Positions 45,801 through 56,400 of a stretch of DNA of 64,000 nt are shown in pieces. Numbering within the stretch: position 1 is the first letter of the stretch; each line of letters opens with the position of its first letter. Source of the DNA: Flagellimonas meishanensis (GTDB lineage Bacteria > Bacteroidota > Bacteroidia > Flavobacteriales > Flavobacteriaceae); assembly GCF_019880545.1 (NCBI RefSeq), contig NZ_JAINVW010000003.1, positions 930,001 to 994,000 on the forward strand, written 5' to 3'. Below the pieces are notes generated by a model that saw nothing but the letters and a program-made list of their open reading frames with translations, had not been told where the DNA came from and ran no database searches. Both the position numbers and the translations under genes were made by a program.

Positions 45801-46891
45801 TAATCAAATCTTAGAGGAACACTACTAGGACCTGGCATACCAATTGGAGCATGAACCTTTTGTCTAGGTATATTAGGAGATAGCGTTACTGCAGGTGAAA
45901 AATACAAATTTCCATTTGACATTTGAAAAGCAATAGATTGTCTCACAGTGACATTTAATCTAGTAGCATATGCCACAACGCTGGGATCTATAATTGTGTT
46001 GGCAGTAGTATAAAAGTTCACTATTGCCCGACCTTGTTTCCCACCAGGGGTTGAATTAGCAGCTGCGTCAATTAGTCCTAATACTTGATAATCCGAAGAA
46101 CCAGATTTTAGAGAAATAGTACCACTGACGGCTTTCACCTCATGAAAAAAACTGTTTGGAAGGACAGTAGTACCAAACAATGTTACCACCTTTGTCGAAG
46201 TAACTGCGTCTGGCTTTACGGCTCCAAATTTTCCGCCAGTTAATGCTTTTCTTCGTTTTGATTCAAATGTTTTGTTTTGATTTGAAAAAAGAAGAAAAAA
46301 GTCCAAAGCAGCTCTTTCAAAAGCTAAACCTGCCTCTTGCTTGCTAGTTACACCTGCTGCCGCTGCTTGGGCAAACAACATATGAGTAGTAAAGGGAGTG
46401 ATAAAATCCCCTTCACCAGGTTCAACAGTCCCAACCGATATAGGATTAGCTGCCGCATCGGCCTCCATCTGTCCAACTCTACTCAAGTCAGCCATATTTC
46501 CTTTGGCCACATTTTTTGCGGCACTGGAACTGACACCTCCACCACCGCGGGATAAATCCAACCATTGGTCATTCGTCAAGCCATCGGCTCCATAATTTCG
46601 ACCAAGTAAGTTGGTAACGCTATTTGCACCACTCGGATCAGCCCAGAACACAGGATTATTATCAAACCCTTGATAGGTCGATAGAGAATAATGGACAACT
46701 GGGTCCACTCTGTTAAACCTGCCTATTGCCGGATCATATCCTCTCAACGGCATCTCATACAACCCTGTTGTCTCATCGAGTTCCACCCCATTATACTTCC
46801 ACTTCTGCGCCACATCGTTGCCCAGCGGTGAAGTGCCTTGGTTGTACCCTTTGTGCTTAAGGCCGAAAGGGTAGTAGTTGTTCTCCTCCAC
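45800..46891 (-). CDS. Orphan RHS core with nuclease-like C-terminal toxin domain
   Basis: 363 residues, reading from a GTG inside repeat B. The first 95 residues match the core of the full-length RHS protein (NNYYPFGLKHKGYNQ, KWKYNGVELDETTGLYEMPL, FDNNPVFWADPSGA). The unique tip (about 95-363) has a PD-(D/E)xK-like order: GLAFERAALDFF, KPDAVTST, FHEVKAVSG, SSDYQVLGLIDAA. That pattern suggests a restriction-endonuclease-fold DNase. It has no signal peptide, YD repeats or N-terminus of its own, so it is a displaced tip cassette that may need recombination into the full-length gene for export. Confidence 0.8.
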   Translation of the reverse strand: MEENNYYPFGLKHKGYNQGTSPLGNDVAQKWKYNGVELDETTGLYEMPLRGYDPAIGRFNRVDPVVHYSLSTYQGFDNNPVFWADPSGANSVTNLLGRNYGADGLTNDQWLDLSRGGGGVSSSAAKNVAKGNMADLSRVGQMEADAAANPISVGTVEPGEGDFITPFTTHMLFAQAAAAGVTSKQEAGLAFERAALDFFLLFSNQNKTFESKRRKALTGGKFGAVKPDAVTSTKVVTLFGTTVLPNSFFHEVKAVSGTISLKSGSSDYQVLGLIDAAANSTPGGKQGRAIVNFYTTANTIIDPSVVAYATRLNVTVRQSIAFQMSNGNLYFSPAVTLSPNIPRQKVHAPIGMPGPSSVPLRFD

Positions 46892-47100
46892 AATTTGAAA
46901 ACCAACAACTTACAGCATATTCTGGAACCCCAAGGAACACTGCTTGGGCACTTTCAAAGAACATTGTTTTGAAAAAATAACGGAAATAACCAAAACCGCA
47001 AAAACTTTCAATGCAGCTCGTCCGCTTAACCAGCTTTAAAAGGGGGGAGCGGTATGGGTGGGTGAAAAAACAGCAACCGGAAAAGGGTTGCTGTTGTAAT
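46796..47100. repeat. Junction repeat B (nearly identical to repeat A)
   Basis: About 305 bp almost identical to 44722-45029, with the same order of terminator, spacer and RHS-core start. Here the core continues in frame into the nuclease-like module. Two such direct repeats about 2.07 kb apart could delete the nuclease-like module by homologous recombination. Confidence 0.85.
47064..47095 (-). terminator. Intrinsic terminator in repeat B
   Basis: Same 8-bp stem (CAGCAACC/GGTTGCTG) and TTTTTT as in repeat A. It would terminate leftward transcription from the full-length RHS/immunity operon. Confidence 0.85.
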
Positions 47101-47200
47101 GTATCTTAACCACTAGTTGCTCCTGTACTGAGCCTGTCAAAGTAAACTGACGGGAGTGTGGAAAAAACAATTCGTTACATTACTCTTAATCTTTACTTAT

Positions 47201-47208
47201 TATTTTTG
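47201..47208 (+). promoter_or_regulatory. -7 promoter element of the macrodomain gene (TATTTTTG)
   Basis: Exact TAnnTTTG match, 26 bp before the macrodomain ATG. It indicates that this gene has its own promoter, opposite to the RHS operon. Confidence 0.45.
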
Positions 47209-47234
47209 ACTTGGAAATTGCTGACTAGGAACAA

Positions 47235-47765
47235 ATGAATATCGAACTAAAAAAAGGTGATATTACCAAATTAAATGTGGATGCCATTGTAAATGCAGCT
47301 AATACTTCCTTGCTTGGGGGAGGTGGGGTTGACGGTGCCATACATCGTGCAGGGGGCAATGCAATTTTAAAAGAATGTGAACAAATACGGGACAAACAGG
47401 GAGGGTGTAAAATAGGAGAAGCTGTTATAACCTCGGGGGGTAATCTACCTTGTAAATATGTGATACATACCGTAGGGCCCAAATGGAATGATGGCAAAAG
47501 TAACGAGGAAGAACTTCTTCGATTATCATACGTCAATAGTCTTAGATTAGCTTTAAAATATGGTTTAAAGACTATTGCATTTCCCAATATTAGTACTGGC
47601 ATATTTGGCTTTCCGAAGGAAAAAGCTGCACAAATAGCCATAAAAGTAGTAAGGGAGTTAATGAAAACGCCAGGCAAAATAGACGAGCTCACGTTTATTT
47701 GTTTTGATAATGAAAATTATGCTATCTATAAAAAGATAATGGAATCATTAAATCCAAAGAAGTAG
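47235..47765 (+). CDS. Macrodomain protein (ADP-ribose/O-acetyl-ADP-ribose processing)
   Basis: A 176-residue complete macrodomain of the YmdB/MacroD type: [20 protein letters not shown], the catalytic-loop motif [38 protein letters not shown] and [13 protein letters not shown] for phosphate binding. Such enzymes hydrolyse O-acetyl-ADP-ribose, and many remove ADP-ribose from proteins. It is on the opposite strand between the TriTu-like immunity gene and the terminator of the RHS module. Because the RHS tip is an ADP-ribosyltransferase, a role in reversing or clearing ADP-ribosylation is attractive inference. Confidence 0.92.
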   Translation: MNIELKKGDITKLNVDAIVNAANTSLLGGGGVDGAIHRAGGNAILKECEQIRDKQGGCKIGEAVITSGGNLPCKYVIHTVGPKWNDGKSNEEELLRLSYVNSLRLALKYGLKTIAFPNISTGIFGFPKEKAAQIAIKVVRELMKTPGKIDELTFICFDNENYAIYKKIMESLNPKK

Positions 47766-47836
47766 CATATTAAATATTTGAACTACTTCTTTGGAATATT
47801 TCAACTCAGAGAATAGGGAAGAAATCTATCTTTCCA

Positions 47837-48130
47837 TCATAAAATCAGACTTTCCAGTTTTTTAAAAGAACTTTCCAGTTCTTCTTTTTCATCTGGTGCA
47901 TGCAATATGTTTAGCAATTCTTTCTGATTACTATTATCCCATACATGTATTCCTATCCAACCCAAACTCCAAAAATCAACTGTACCATCTATTCTTTCAG
48001 AATTAAATTCAGCTTGGACAAGAGAACCTAAATCGCCTTCTTTCTCGAAAGATTTATATTTTACTTCATAGCTCTTCAAAAGCGGTGCAACACTCTTTTT
48101 AAACCAATCAATATTTTTTAATACATCCAT
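47837..48130 (-). CDS. TriTu-like immunity protein
   Basis: A 97-residue acidic cytoplasmic protein directly after the full-length RHS toxin gene (3-bp gap). It begins MDVLKNIDWFKKSVAPLLK and has a beta segment GTVDFWSLGWIGIHVWD followed by an acidic helix (EKEELESSFKKLESL). Size, gene position and the strand pattern fit the TriTu family, the immunity partner of TreTu ADP-ribosyltransferase toxins. Recognition is by pattern, so the name is moderately sure; the immunity role by position is more so. Confidence 0.72.
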   Translation of the reverse strand: MDVLKNIDWFKKSVAPLLKSYEVKYKSFEKEGDLGSLVQAEFNSERIDGTVDFWSLGWIGIHVWDNSNQKELLNILHAPDEKEELESSFKKLESLIL

Positions 48131-48133
48131 AAT

Positions 48134-51100
48134 CTATTTGGTTGCAAGAACCTTTGTTATATTTTTTACTTCAGGGAGCATAGCTCCTCCTTGTTTTTGT
48201 AATGAACTTTGCATTGCCTTGCTTGCGTTAGGCCCTATTATCTTGAACCAATTCGCCCTACCTCCTTGTAATAAACTTGTGGCGGGAACTTGGAACTCTA
48301 CATATACAGAACCTGCTCTAGCTGCGGTAAAAGAAGTACTTCCCCCTACGGAAACAAAAGTTTGCCCGCCAGCACCTTCAACCATACGTCCCGTTTCTCT
48401 CATTACCGCTAATTCGTCCGCAGACATCCATCTTCCTACTGTAACCCATTTTGAGCCAGTTCCGGCGGCACCTGCAATTCCCGAAGAAAAAGGAGCTCTT
48501 GCTCCACCTACTGGGGCTCTTACAGGAAAGAAAATGTTACCAACAAAAACCATGCCATAGGAAACGAATAGATTCTTGGTTAGCATTGTGACTTCTGCAT
48601 TGTGGTTGCGAACAAATGCGTTATAGGCTTCCGTTGTTTCAGCAACTATACCCCCATCTCTTGTATAGGTAAAGCCCATTGCTGATAACATATCTTCAAT
48701 ATCACCCACAGTAGCATCGGCACCACCTACCCAAATTTTTCCCTGTCTGGTTAAATCTTGACTTCCATCTATCAATTCAACCCTCCCCGATTTAAGGTCC
48801 AAGTAATGATTTTTGCATTCATCACAATCAGCAGACTGACCCTTGTTACTAGAAAAAGTTCCGTCGCTATTGTTTGTCCATTTTTCATTATTTGATGACC
48901 TTCTGAACAAATCTAAAACGAAAGATTCCGCATCAGCTCCACTTGGATCAGTCCAAAAAACAGGGTTATTGTCAAAACCTGAATAGGTAGAATACTCAAA
49001 ATGAACAACTGGATCCATTGAAGTAAATCTACCCAACGCAGCATCACACTGCCTAAAATCCATCTCATACAACCCTGTTGTTTCGTCCAGCTCCACCCCA
49101 TTATACTTCCACTTCTGTGCCACATCGTTGCCCAGTGTGGATCCGCCCTGGTTGTACCCTTTGTGCTTAAGGCCGAAAGGGTAGTAGTTGTTTTCCTCCA
49201 CAATTTCCAAGGTGCCGTTATTGTCCACATAGCTCAACCGTACATTGCCCAAATGGTCCTTGTACTGGTACACGTAGTCATAGCCGCCCATACCGTCTGG
49301 CGTAACGTACCCCTCCGGTTGGTTAAAGAACTGCAAGGTGCCGCCTTGGTACACATGGTTGCCCGCATAGTCTGTCACAGAACCTCCCCCGGATACCGAC
49401 TTTTGCAACTTGGCACCCGTGGCATCGTAAATATATGAAATAGTACCAGAACCTGTCACAATTGTTGTAGGAAGATTCAGATGATTATAGCTAATGCTTG
49501 TAATTCCCTTATTGTCGTCCCGGGTCATGTTGCCGTTGGCGTCATAGGTATAATCCGTGTCGTCCACCGCACTGTCCTTAAAACCATAGGTGTCGTTGCC
49601 GTCATCCCTGACCTGGGTCAACTGGTTTCCATTATACATGTATGTTAGGTCATCCATTATATTAAAATGGGAAGTGGTCGCCAGGTCTGGACTTGGTACC
49701 ACATGCCCCATCCTAAGCAAGTTTTCAATATTGCCGTTCTTGTCATAGGTGACAGGGTCTGCGATGCCTCCTAAATTGAACTTACCATCATTGCCAATAC
49801 CCATGGTGATACGGTTCAGCGCATCATAGGCGTAGCTGTACCAACGTTGGGTGTTGTCGTTGGCCGTTTCCCATTCGGTCTCGCTGATATTGCCATTGAA
49901 CAGGGGTGTGCCTCCATGGGCAACGGTGTTGTAATTGATTCCAAAATTGAACAGGTCGTTGTCTGCATTGGCATCGTTATTTATGGCTTTGAGCCATCCC
50001 CTCACGTTATATGCATAGTCCACGGTCTGCAGTCCTTGGGTACCCGCATAGTCGGTACCGGGTGTGCCACCCACTTTTTTCTGTACCAACTGGCCCAGTT
50101 CGTCGTACTGGTTAAAGACGATGAGCTCTTCGGCTCCGCCGCTTCCCCCGGCGTTGGCATCCACCCTAAGGGTGAGGGTACCACTCAGGGTCACGGGATT
50201 GTTCGTTGCCTTGACCTCGATTCTGTTCGTGGCTGTTTGGGAACTGGAATAGGTGGCCGCCAAAAGTTCCAAGTTGTTCTGTACTGTGACCGGCTCGCAG
50301 TTATACCCCAAGGCTTCGTTCCCGATGCATTGGGTCTGCGTTAACAAGCGGCCCACGTGGTCGTAGGTAAAGTTTTCCAAAGTGGCCACAGTGGCACCAT
50401 TGCGGGTGTGCTCGATACGCACCCTCAATGGTTTTCCCACAAAGTCCAATTCGGTTTCCACGATGTCCGTGGTGCCCAAGTAGTCATTTTCGCTGCGGGT
50501 ATAGATGGGCCTTCCTTTCTCATCGTAATAGGTGGTTGCGGTAATCCAGTCGGTTGTTCCCAATACTTTCACACGACTTCCGGTAGCGAGCCCTTTTGTG
50601 CGTGTTGTATTGCTCACACCAAAAGAGGTTATGCCCGTTGCCGAAGTGGGATTGAAATCATAATTGTCGTAATAGTTTATAGTCAACACTTCTGCCAAGT
50701 CAACCAATCTTCCTGGAAGAATGTTGTTCGGGTAAGCGGTATTGTCATAAAAAATAGAAACAGATTCGCTGAACGCGCTGTTTTGGTCCGTTTCCTGGGA
50801 AGTTACCCAAAGGATTCCAGCAAATCCATTGACCTCATCCTGAACATCGGTACGCAAAATGCCCTCCGCGGTGGTCGCAATACCGGTATAGGCGACCCTG
50901 CCGTAAGAGTCATATTTGGTAAACAGCCATTCATCGGAGTTAGTATCCTTATCCCTTTGGTTAGCATCCTGGGTTAAAATGGGCTGGTCGAGGTTGTTGT
51001 AAACAATGTACTCCCTTTCCTTACCTGGTAGTTTCTTTTCTACCAAGCGGTTGCGGTGGTCGTACACGTATTGGTACCCCAACGCTGCAAGATTAGCGTT

Positions 51101-53407
51101 CAAGTTGGATAAGGTCGCTGTGGTGGCCTCCATTTTAGGGGGCAGCACATAGCTAAGGTTTCCATAATCGTCATAGACGTAATAGGTGTCGTGGCGCACT
51201 TCGGTCTGTGCCCCAACATCGGCATAGGTGCGTTTGAGCACTACCCTACCTTGCTTATCGGTGAATTCCTCGGTGCTGTGGTTTTTTCCAGAGGTATGGT
51301 TTTCATCGTAGGTGATGGTCTTGTACAGTTCACCCTCGGTATATTCCAAACCAGCACTGTCTTCCGTCAACGATGGTGTGTAGGTATTGTTGGCAAAATT
51401 GGTCGTGACCTCAAACTGGCGTACATCATCGTCCACTGCATTGGTCTGGTATTCAAACTGGATTTCATGTCCTTGGCCCAGGGCCCAATCGTTGCCTGGT
51501 GCCGCCTGTTTGAGTACCCGGTTCAATGGGGAGGCTTCGAGTTCTTTTTGGGAAAAGGGATTCGCAGTATTTTCATAGGTTGAGGTATTGTACCACAAAA
51601 TTATATCTGAAAGGGCATTTATTTTATAACTACCTATGGTGCCCTCCGAACTGGCATAGGGAAGGTGCTCCTTCTCCAAACGACCAAAATCATCATACTC
51701 CGTATGGGTCACAACATCATTGTATGCCGGAGATTGTTCCATACCTATCTGCTGTATCGGTCGCCCCAGACCATCAAAGTAGGTAATTTGTTGTATCAGG
51801 GTGTCATTCGATACAAAATAATCAGGAAAAGCTGCTGTCTTTGGCTCTTGATAAGAACGGACATATACATAATTATCTCCAGATATGTTGACGGTAAAGT
51901 TAGGGGTGCAATTCGTAAACGTACCACAGTCATTCTCTGGATTGTATACTGTGTTGTTATCACAGTCACCAAAACTCTGTGCGTTCATTACATAACCATT
52001 TCCTGGACTTGTGCACCGTTGTTGGCTGGAGGTATAATGCCCGTCCCCATCGGGATCAAAATACCACCAAGTTTCTGGATTGATGTTGAATCCGGTGGTT
52101 GGATCATCATTACAATCTCCAGTACCTGTAACAGATAAAACATAATCGGTGCTAGGCTTTTCACATTGTTGTATACTTGAACCAGAATAGCCGTCACCAT
52201 CTGCATCCAAATACCATACAGTTCCAGGATTTATTTGCATGCCAGTGGCCAGGGAGTCATCACAATCCCCAGGGCCAATAACCGAAGTGACCCATATTAC
52301 TGGATCGGGATTCTGACATGCAACAACCTCTCCCGCGGAATAGCCATCACGATCCTCATCCCTGTAAAAGGTGGTTAAATTATTTACTGTCACCTGACGG
52401 GAAGCTGAAGAAGCACCCCCGCAATCATTAGTGGCCAGCACAGCAACAGTTGCGGTTCCAACAAAAGATGCATTCCAATCCACTGTTCCGGTTGACGTTG
52501 ATATTGTTCCAGCATTTGATGGAGAAATACTCCATTCATAATCGGTAGCGTTGCTTGCATTTGCCGTATAGTTGGATTGTCCGGTCCCGATACACCGTTC
52601 CACTACTCCAGAAGTAATGGAAGCATTGCCAAGAGGGTAGCCGGCTGTTAAGGTAATTGAGGCATCTTGCCAAATATTGCAACCATTTTGAGCACTTACT
52701 GTTATCGTTTGGGTACTGCCAGCTGCCATAAATACTTCTCTTGATTGCGCTCCCCAACTTGAATTGATGCCACTTGTATATAAGGTAACCGTTGTATTTG
52801 GACAAACATTATTTATGTCACTTACATTGGCACTTATTGTTACATCATTAACCGTCCGAACAGCAATAGTCCACTGGTTGTTCATCTCTATAGAAGGTTT
52901 TGTTCCACAAACATCACCATGTGTTGCAATTACCTTGTAGGTACCTGGTATCGCTCCTGACCAAGATATGGAGGAACCTGTTCCCGATATTACAGAACCG
53001 AAAGTGGAATTGTTCCTATAAAGACGATAAGAGACTCCATACTGGGAATCTGATAAGGTGACCGTTCCGGAAGAATTTGAACAGACCTCAGAAGGTCCTG
53101 AGAGGTTGAACTGTTGTGGATTTGGGTTTACAGCATTATCAATAATACCATCACAATTGTTGTCCTTTCCATCACATAGTTCAATATGGTCAGGATTGCT
53201 CAAATTGCCATCAAAGGCGTTATCGTCACAATCCCCTGATTTGATTGCTCTATACACCCCTGACGGATAACTGGCATATTGAAAATTGCCTGTTCCCCAA
53301 CCATCACCATCCTTGTCTTCATACCATTTTATCTGTCCGCTACCCTGTGCATTTCCTGCCAGACATAAAAGAACAGTGAATGTTGTAAGTAAAAGTTGTT
53401 TTTTCAT
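48134..53407 (-). CDS. Full-length RHS polymorphic toxin with TreTu-like ADP-ribosyltransferase tip
   Basis: 1757 residues. Signal peptide (KKQLLLTTFTVLLCLAGNAQ). Residues about 25-520 hold four aspartate-rich MopE/thrombospondin-3-like motifs (YEDKDGDGWG, YRDEDRDGYS, YLDADGDGYS, YFDPDGDGHY) and Ig/PKD-like domains. A DUF6443 domain follows (NYVYVRSYQEPKTAAF...YFDGLGRPIQQIG), then many YD repeats to about residue 1440, and the RHS core to about 1540 (NPVFWTDPSGA). The tip, about 1654-1757, has VGRWMSADELAVMRETGR, AGSVYVEFQVP and WFKIIGPNA, as in TreTu, which ADP-ribosylates EF-Tu. An immunity gene follows after 3 bp. Confidence 0.88.
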   Translation of the reverse strand: MKKQLLLTTFTVLLCLAGNAQGSGQIKWYEDKDGDGWGTGNFQYASYPSGVYRAIKSGDCDDNAFDGNLSNPDHIELCDGKDNNCDGIIDNAVNPNPQQFNLSGPSEVCSNSSGTVTLSDSQYGVSYRLYRNNSTFGSVISGTGSSISWSGAIPGTYKVIATHGDVCGTKPSIEMNNQWTIAVRTVNDVTISANVSDINNVCPNTTVTLYTSGINSSWGAQSREVFMAAGSTQTITVSAQNGCNIWQDASITLTAGYPLGNASITSGVVERCIGTGQSNYTANASNATDYEWSISPSNAGTISTSTGTVDWNASFVGTATVAVLATNDCGGASSASRQVTVNNLTTFYRDEDRDGYSAGEVVACQNPDPVIWVTSVIGPGDCDDSLATGMQINPGTVWYLDADGDGYSGSSIQQCEKPSTDYVLSVTGTGDCNDDPTTGFNINPETWWYFDPDGDGHYTSSQQRCTSPGNGYVMNAQSFGDCDNNTVYNPENDCGTFTNCTPNFTVNISGDNYVYVRSYQEPKTAAFPDYFVSNDTLIQQITYFDGLGRPIQQIGMEQSPAYNDVVTHTEYDDFGRLEKEHLPYASSEGTIGSYKINALSDIILWYNTSTYENTANPFSQKELEASPLNRVLKQAAPGNDWALGQGHEIQFEYQTNAVDDDVRQFEVTTNFANNTYTPSLTEDSAGLEYTEGELYKTITYDENHTSGKNHSTEEFTDKQGRVVLKRTYADVGAQTEVRHDTYYVYDDYGNLSYVLPPKMEATTATLSNLNANLAALGYQYVYDHRNRLVEKKLPGKEREYIVYNNLDQPILTQDANQRDKDTNSDEWLFTKYDSYGRVAYTGIATTAEGILRTDVQDEVNGFAGILWVTSQETDQNSAFSESVSIFYDNTAYPNNILPGRLVDLAEVLTINYYDNYDFNPTSATGITSFGVSNTTRTKGLATGSRVKVLGTTDWITATTYYDEKGRPIYTRSENDYLGTTDIVETELDFVGKPLRVRIEHTRNGATVATLENFTYDHVGRLLTQTQCIGNEALGYNCEPVTVQNNLELLAATYSSSQTATNRIEVKATNNPVTLSGTLTLRVDANAGGSGGAEELIVFNQYDELGQLVQKKVGGTPGTDYAGTQGLQTVDYAYNVRGWLKAINNDANADNDLFNFGINYNTVAHGGTPLFNGNISETEWETANDNTQRWYSYAYDALNRITMGIGNDGKFNLGGIADPVTYDKNGNIENLLRMGHVVPSPDLATTSHFNIMDDLTYMYNGNQLTQVRDDGNDTYGFKDSAVDDTDYTYDANGNMTRDDNKGITSISYNHLNLPTTIVTGSGTISYIYDATGAKLQKSVSGGGSVTDYAGNHVYQGGTLQFFNQPEGYVTPDGMGGYDYVYQYKDHLGNVRLSYVDNNGTLEIVEENNYYPFGLKHKGYNQGGSTLGNDVAQKWKYNGVELDETTGLYEMDFRQCDAALGRFTSMDPVVHFEYSTYSGFDNNPVFWTDPSGADAESFVLDLFRRSSNNEKWTNNSDGTFSSNKGQSADCDECKNHYLDLKSGRVELIDGSQDLTRQGKIWVGGADATVGDIEDMLSAMGFTYTRDGGIVAETTEAYNAFVRNHNAEVTMLTKNLFVSYGMVFVGNIFFPVRAPVGGARAPFSSGIAGAAGTGSKWVTVGRWMSADELAVMRETGRMVEGAGGQTFVSVGGSTSFTAARAGSVYVEFQVPATSLLQGGRANWFKIIGPNASKAMQSSLQKQGGAMLPEVKNITKVLATK

Positions 53408-53419
53408 GGTGATTTGGGA

Positions 53420-56400
53420 TTAATTTTGCGTGACACTGATATCCAAATACTGATAGTCATAATCTGTGATCAGATTATTTTGTTCGTCCCGCACTTCTTT
53501 TAAACGGTTGTTAGCATCGTAGTGGTAGTAGATGGTATAACCTCTGGGGTCAGTAATGCTTGTAACCCCTATCAATGGATCATAGGTATATGTTGTTATC
53601 ATTGCGTGCGATAGATTGGGGTTGGTACGCAGACCATCCAGCGAACCCCTAAGCAGGCCCTCTTGACCGTTGCTGCCTATAGTATGATCATTATCATTGT
53701 TAGAGTTTGCAATTATACTGCCCAAATTGGGAATATTATCATATTCAACATTTTCTAATTGCGCTATAGGGTACATCCCATTATATCCCCAAATCAATGA
53801 AACAGGGGCACCGTCAGCCTTTCTGTATTGTATTAGGTTTCCATTACCATCATATTTTTCATAAAGCAAACGCAATTCGGTAGGATTGGTCTGGCTATCC
53901 TCGATTCCTTTATGACTTATTTGACTGCTTGGCATGGGAATATTACCCATTGCTGTTTGCATACTATAAGCAGTGTATTGACTGAATAGTTTGATTTCAT
54001 TGGATTCATCCGCATCTGCCAAGAATTGTTCTGATCTTATAGTTGCACGCGTTCGATTTTGAGCGAGAAGATCTGGCATGTTGGCTTCGCTCTGTACATC
54101 ATGTGGATAGTAGAGATGACTGGTAAGAATCTTGCCTTTACTATTTCGCATTACCTTTTTTGTGAGTTGTCTATGTACAGACTTTTCATAAAAATATTCT
54201 GTATAATTCTCCTCTATACCATTAGGGAAATAGGTTCTGACCATTGAACTCTTCAGACGTTGAATGCTTCCCTGCTTTATTTCGTCCGCGCTTATTATTT
54301 CGTATGGATCGGGAACAAGAAAACCTGATTTAAACCAAGACATTATAGGCATATTAAAGAATGGCTCTTGTCCTCTATCATATTCGTTGTACTCGTAAAA
54401 TATTGATTGCTTTAACTCTCCAGTTCTGGAATAAATGGAATCCGTTATGACGCTGCCGTTGATATGAGAGTTCGTATTTGGAAGCTTTCCCAAAATATAT
54501 ACCTCCCCATAACCAACATCATAGTGGTCATAGCATGTTTCAAAGTCTTCTGCCTCTACATAGCCTCCAGGGATAGTTGGATTGCAGCCTCCACTAGACA
54601 GTCCTAAAAGAACATGAGATAACCCTACATCTCTTTTAATATAATCGTTAGGTCGGTTTACATAAGTACTCACCTTATAACCATTGGAGGCACCAGTTCC
54701 ATCCAAGAATGTCTCCGTGACTTTTGAATATCCGATATGGCTTCCAGATGCAGCGTTCACAGTTCTTAGTTTATTTTCTGAACTTAAGTACATGGAAAAA
54801 TCTTGACTGTTAAATGTGATTGCGGTATCAGGTGAATATTCGAAAAGACTACTTGTTGGAGACCAAAAAATCAAATCGTCCATGAGCACTCCACTAGACT
54901 TTTTACCACCATCGGGAAAGGTCATGTCATAGTAATACTCTTTAGTTTCCAGAATAACACCATTAACGTCTTTATTAATGATCTTTGCCAATCTTGCACC
55001 ACCCACTTCAAATTCTTCATATACATCTGATGGCGGATCAATTGCATTACCAGTCCAAACAGTCGCATAAGCAGATGCATAAACTGCTTGGGTCCCTGAT
55101 GGACTCTGCCATGTTGTACTATACAGTTTGTAATTGCCTATTGGAAGTGAATACTTTCTGGTTAAGTTGCTTGAACTGTATGAACTAAAATCTATAGGGT
55201 TAATAGCGTTTTCACCAGTAGCGGTATTAACAATCCAGATTGCTTGCCCAACAGGGGTAATGTTATCACAATTTGGGGCACAACCAAAAGTTGCAGTAAC
55301 CTCAATATTCAACACATTTCCTTGATTATCTACATATTCACTGTTATCACAAAGATCTGTGTCCACCACTTGAAAAGTCGTGCCATTTTGTGAAGCATTA
55401 ATAGATATAGTGTTAATACTACAATTAACATAGGCAGATTCTTCAAAAGAATACGTGGAATCATCAGCCATTTTTAAAAGCTGGTAAGGGAAATTATATG
55501 ATTTGGAACTCCTTAAACCAGATGATTTTAAACCTCCTCCGGAGTTAAAAGTTGGGGTGTAATAGTTTTTCTTTAAAGTTGTCTTGTTGGGTTCATATAC
55601 AAATTCCGTAGTCCCCCCGGTAGGATATATAACTTTACTAAGAATTCCTTTGCGTCCAAAAAGAAAATTGGTGCTCTTATCCGCTCCGATCATCTTAAAA
55701 AAAGCTTCATATGACTCTTCATTACCCGTTGGCGGCACCAGCATGAATCGTTGAAAATTCGCTATTCTTGTAGTGTTGCTATCCATGCCATTATAAAAAC
55801 CCCAGTAGTCAGTGCCTTTGGTATCTTTGGCAGGTAATTCGTTGGGACATTCATAATCGAAAATGTATTTTTGGTCCTGAATCTGAAAGCTATCCAATTT
55901 TAGGCGCAAAAACCTTACCTTATCGATTTGATTTTGTTTGTCCTGGTTGAAATAAGAATACTCAAATTGTGCGCCTTTTATTAGATTGTTGTGGTAATCG
56001 TAAAGATTGATTCTCTGTAAACTATGACTTTCTAAATTATTTGGATTATAACTACTAAGATTCCATTGAGTATTGGTCAGTGCATAAAATGCATCAGTGT
56101 CAAAATCATCCTCTCTGACTCCTAAAATAAACTTCAACCGACCAAAATCGCCTTGGATTTCATCCAGAAACAGAATTTTATTGCCGGATAGGGAAGTCGA
56201 AATCTTTTGAGGTGTAGTTACAGTTTTAATTCTGTCAAATGATGCTGCATTTGAATTAAAGCCAGAAATCTCGTTATAAATAGGAAAATTTATATGAAGT
56301 CCCTCGGAATAATAAAACCGAAGTACCGCATTGTCGACTACAGGGTCATTTAAAGGAGACTCTATTCTAGAAACTTTCCATGAAGTGATCAAATCTCTAG

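Noticed and set aside
47135..47149. Fragment GAGCCTGTCAAAGTA near repeat B considered as an attachment site of the toxin island
   Set aside because: It resembles a short dispersed intergenic repeat also seen in part at 23110-23133. There is no integrase or tRNA gene and no matching copy at the other island edge.
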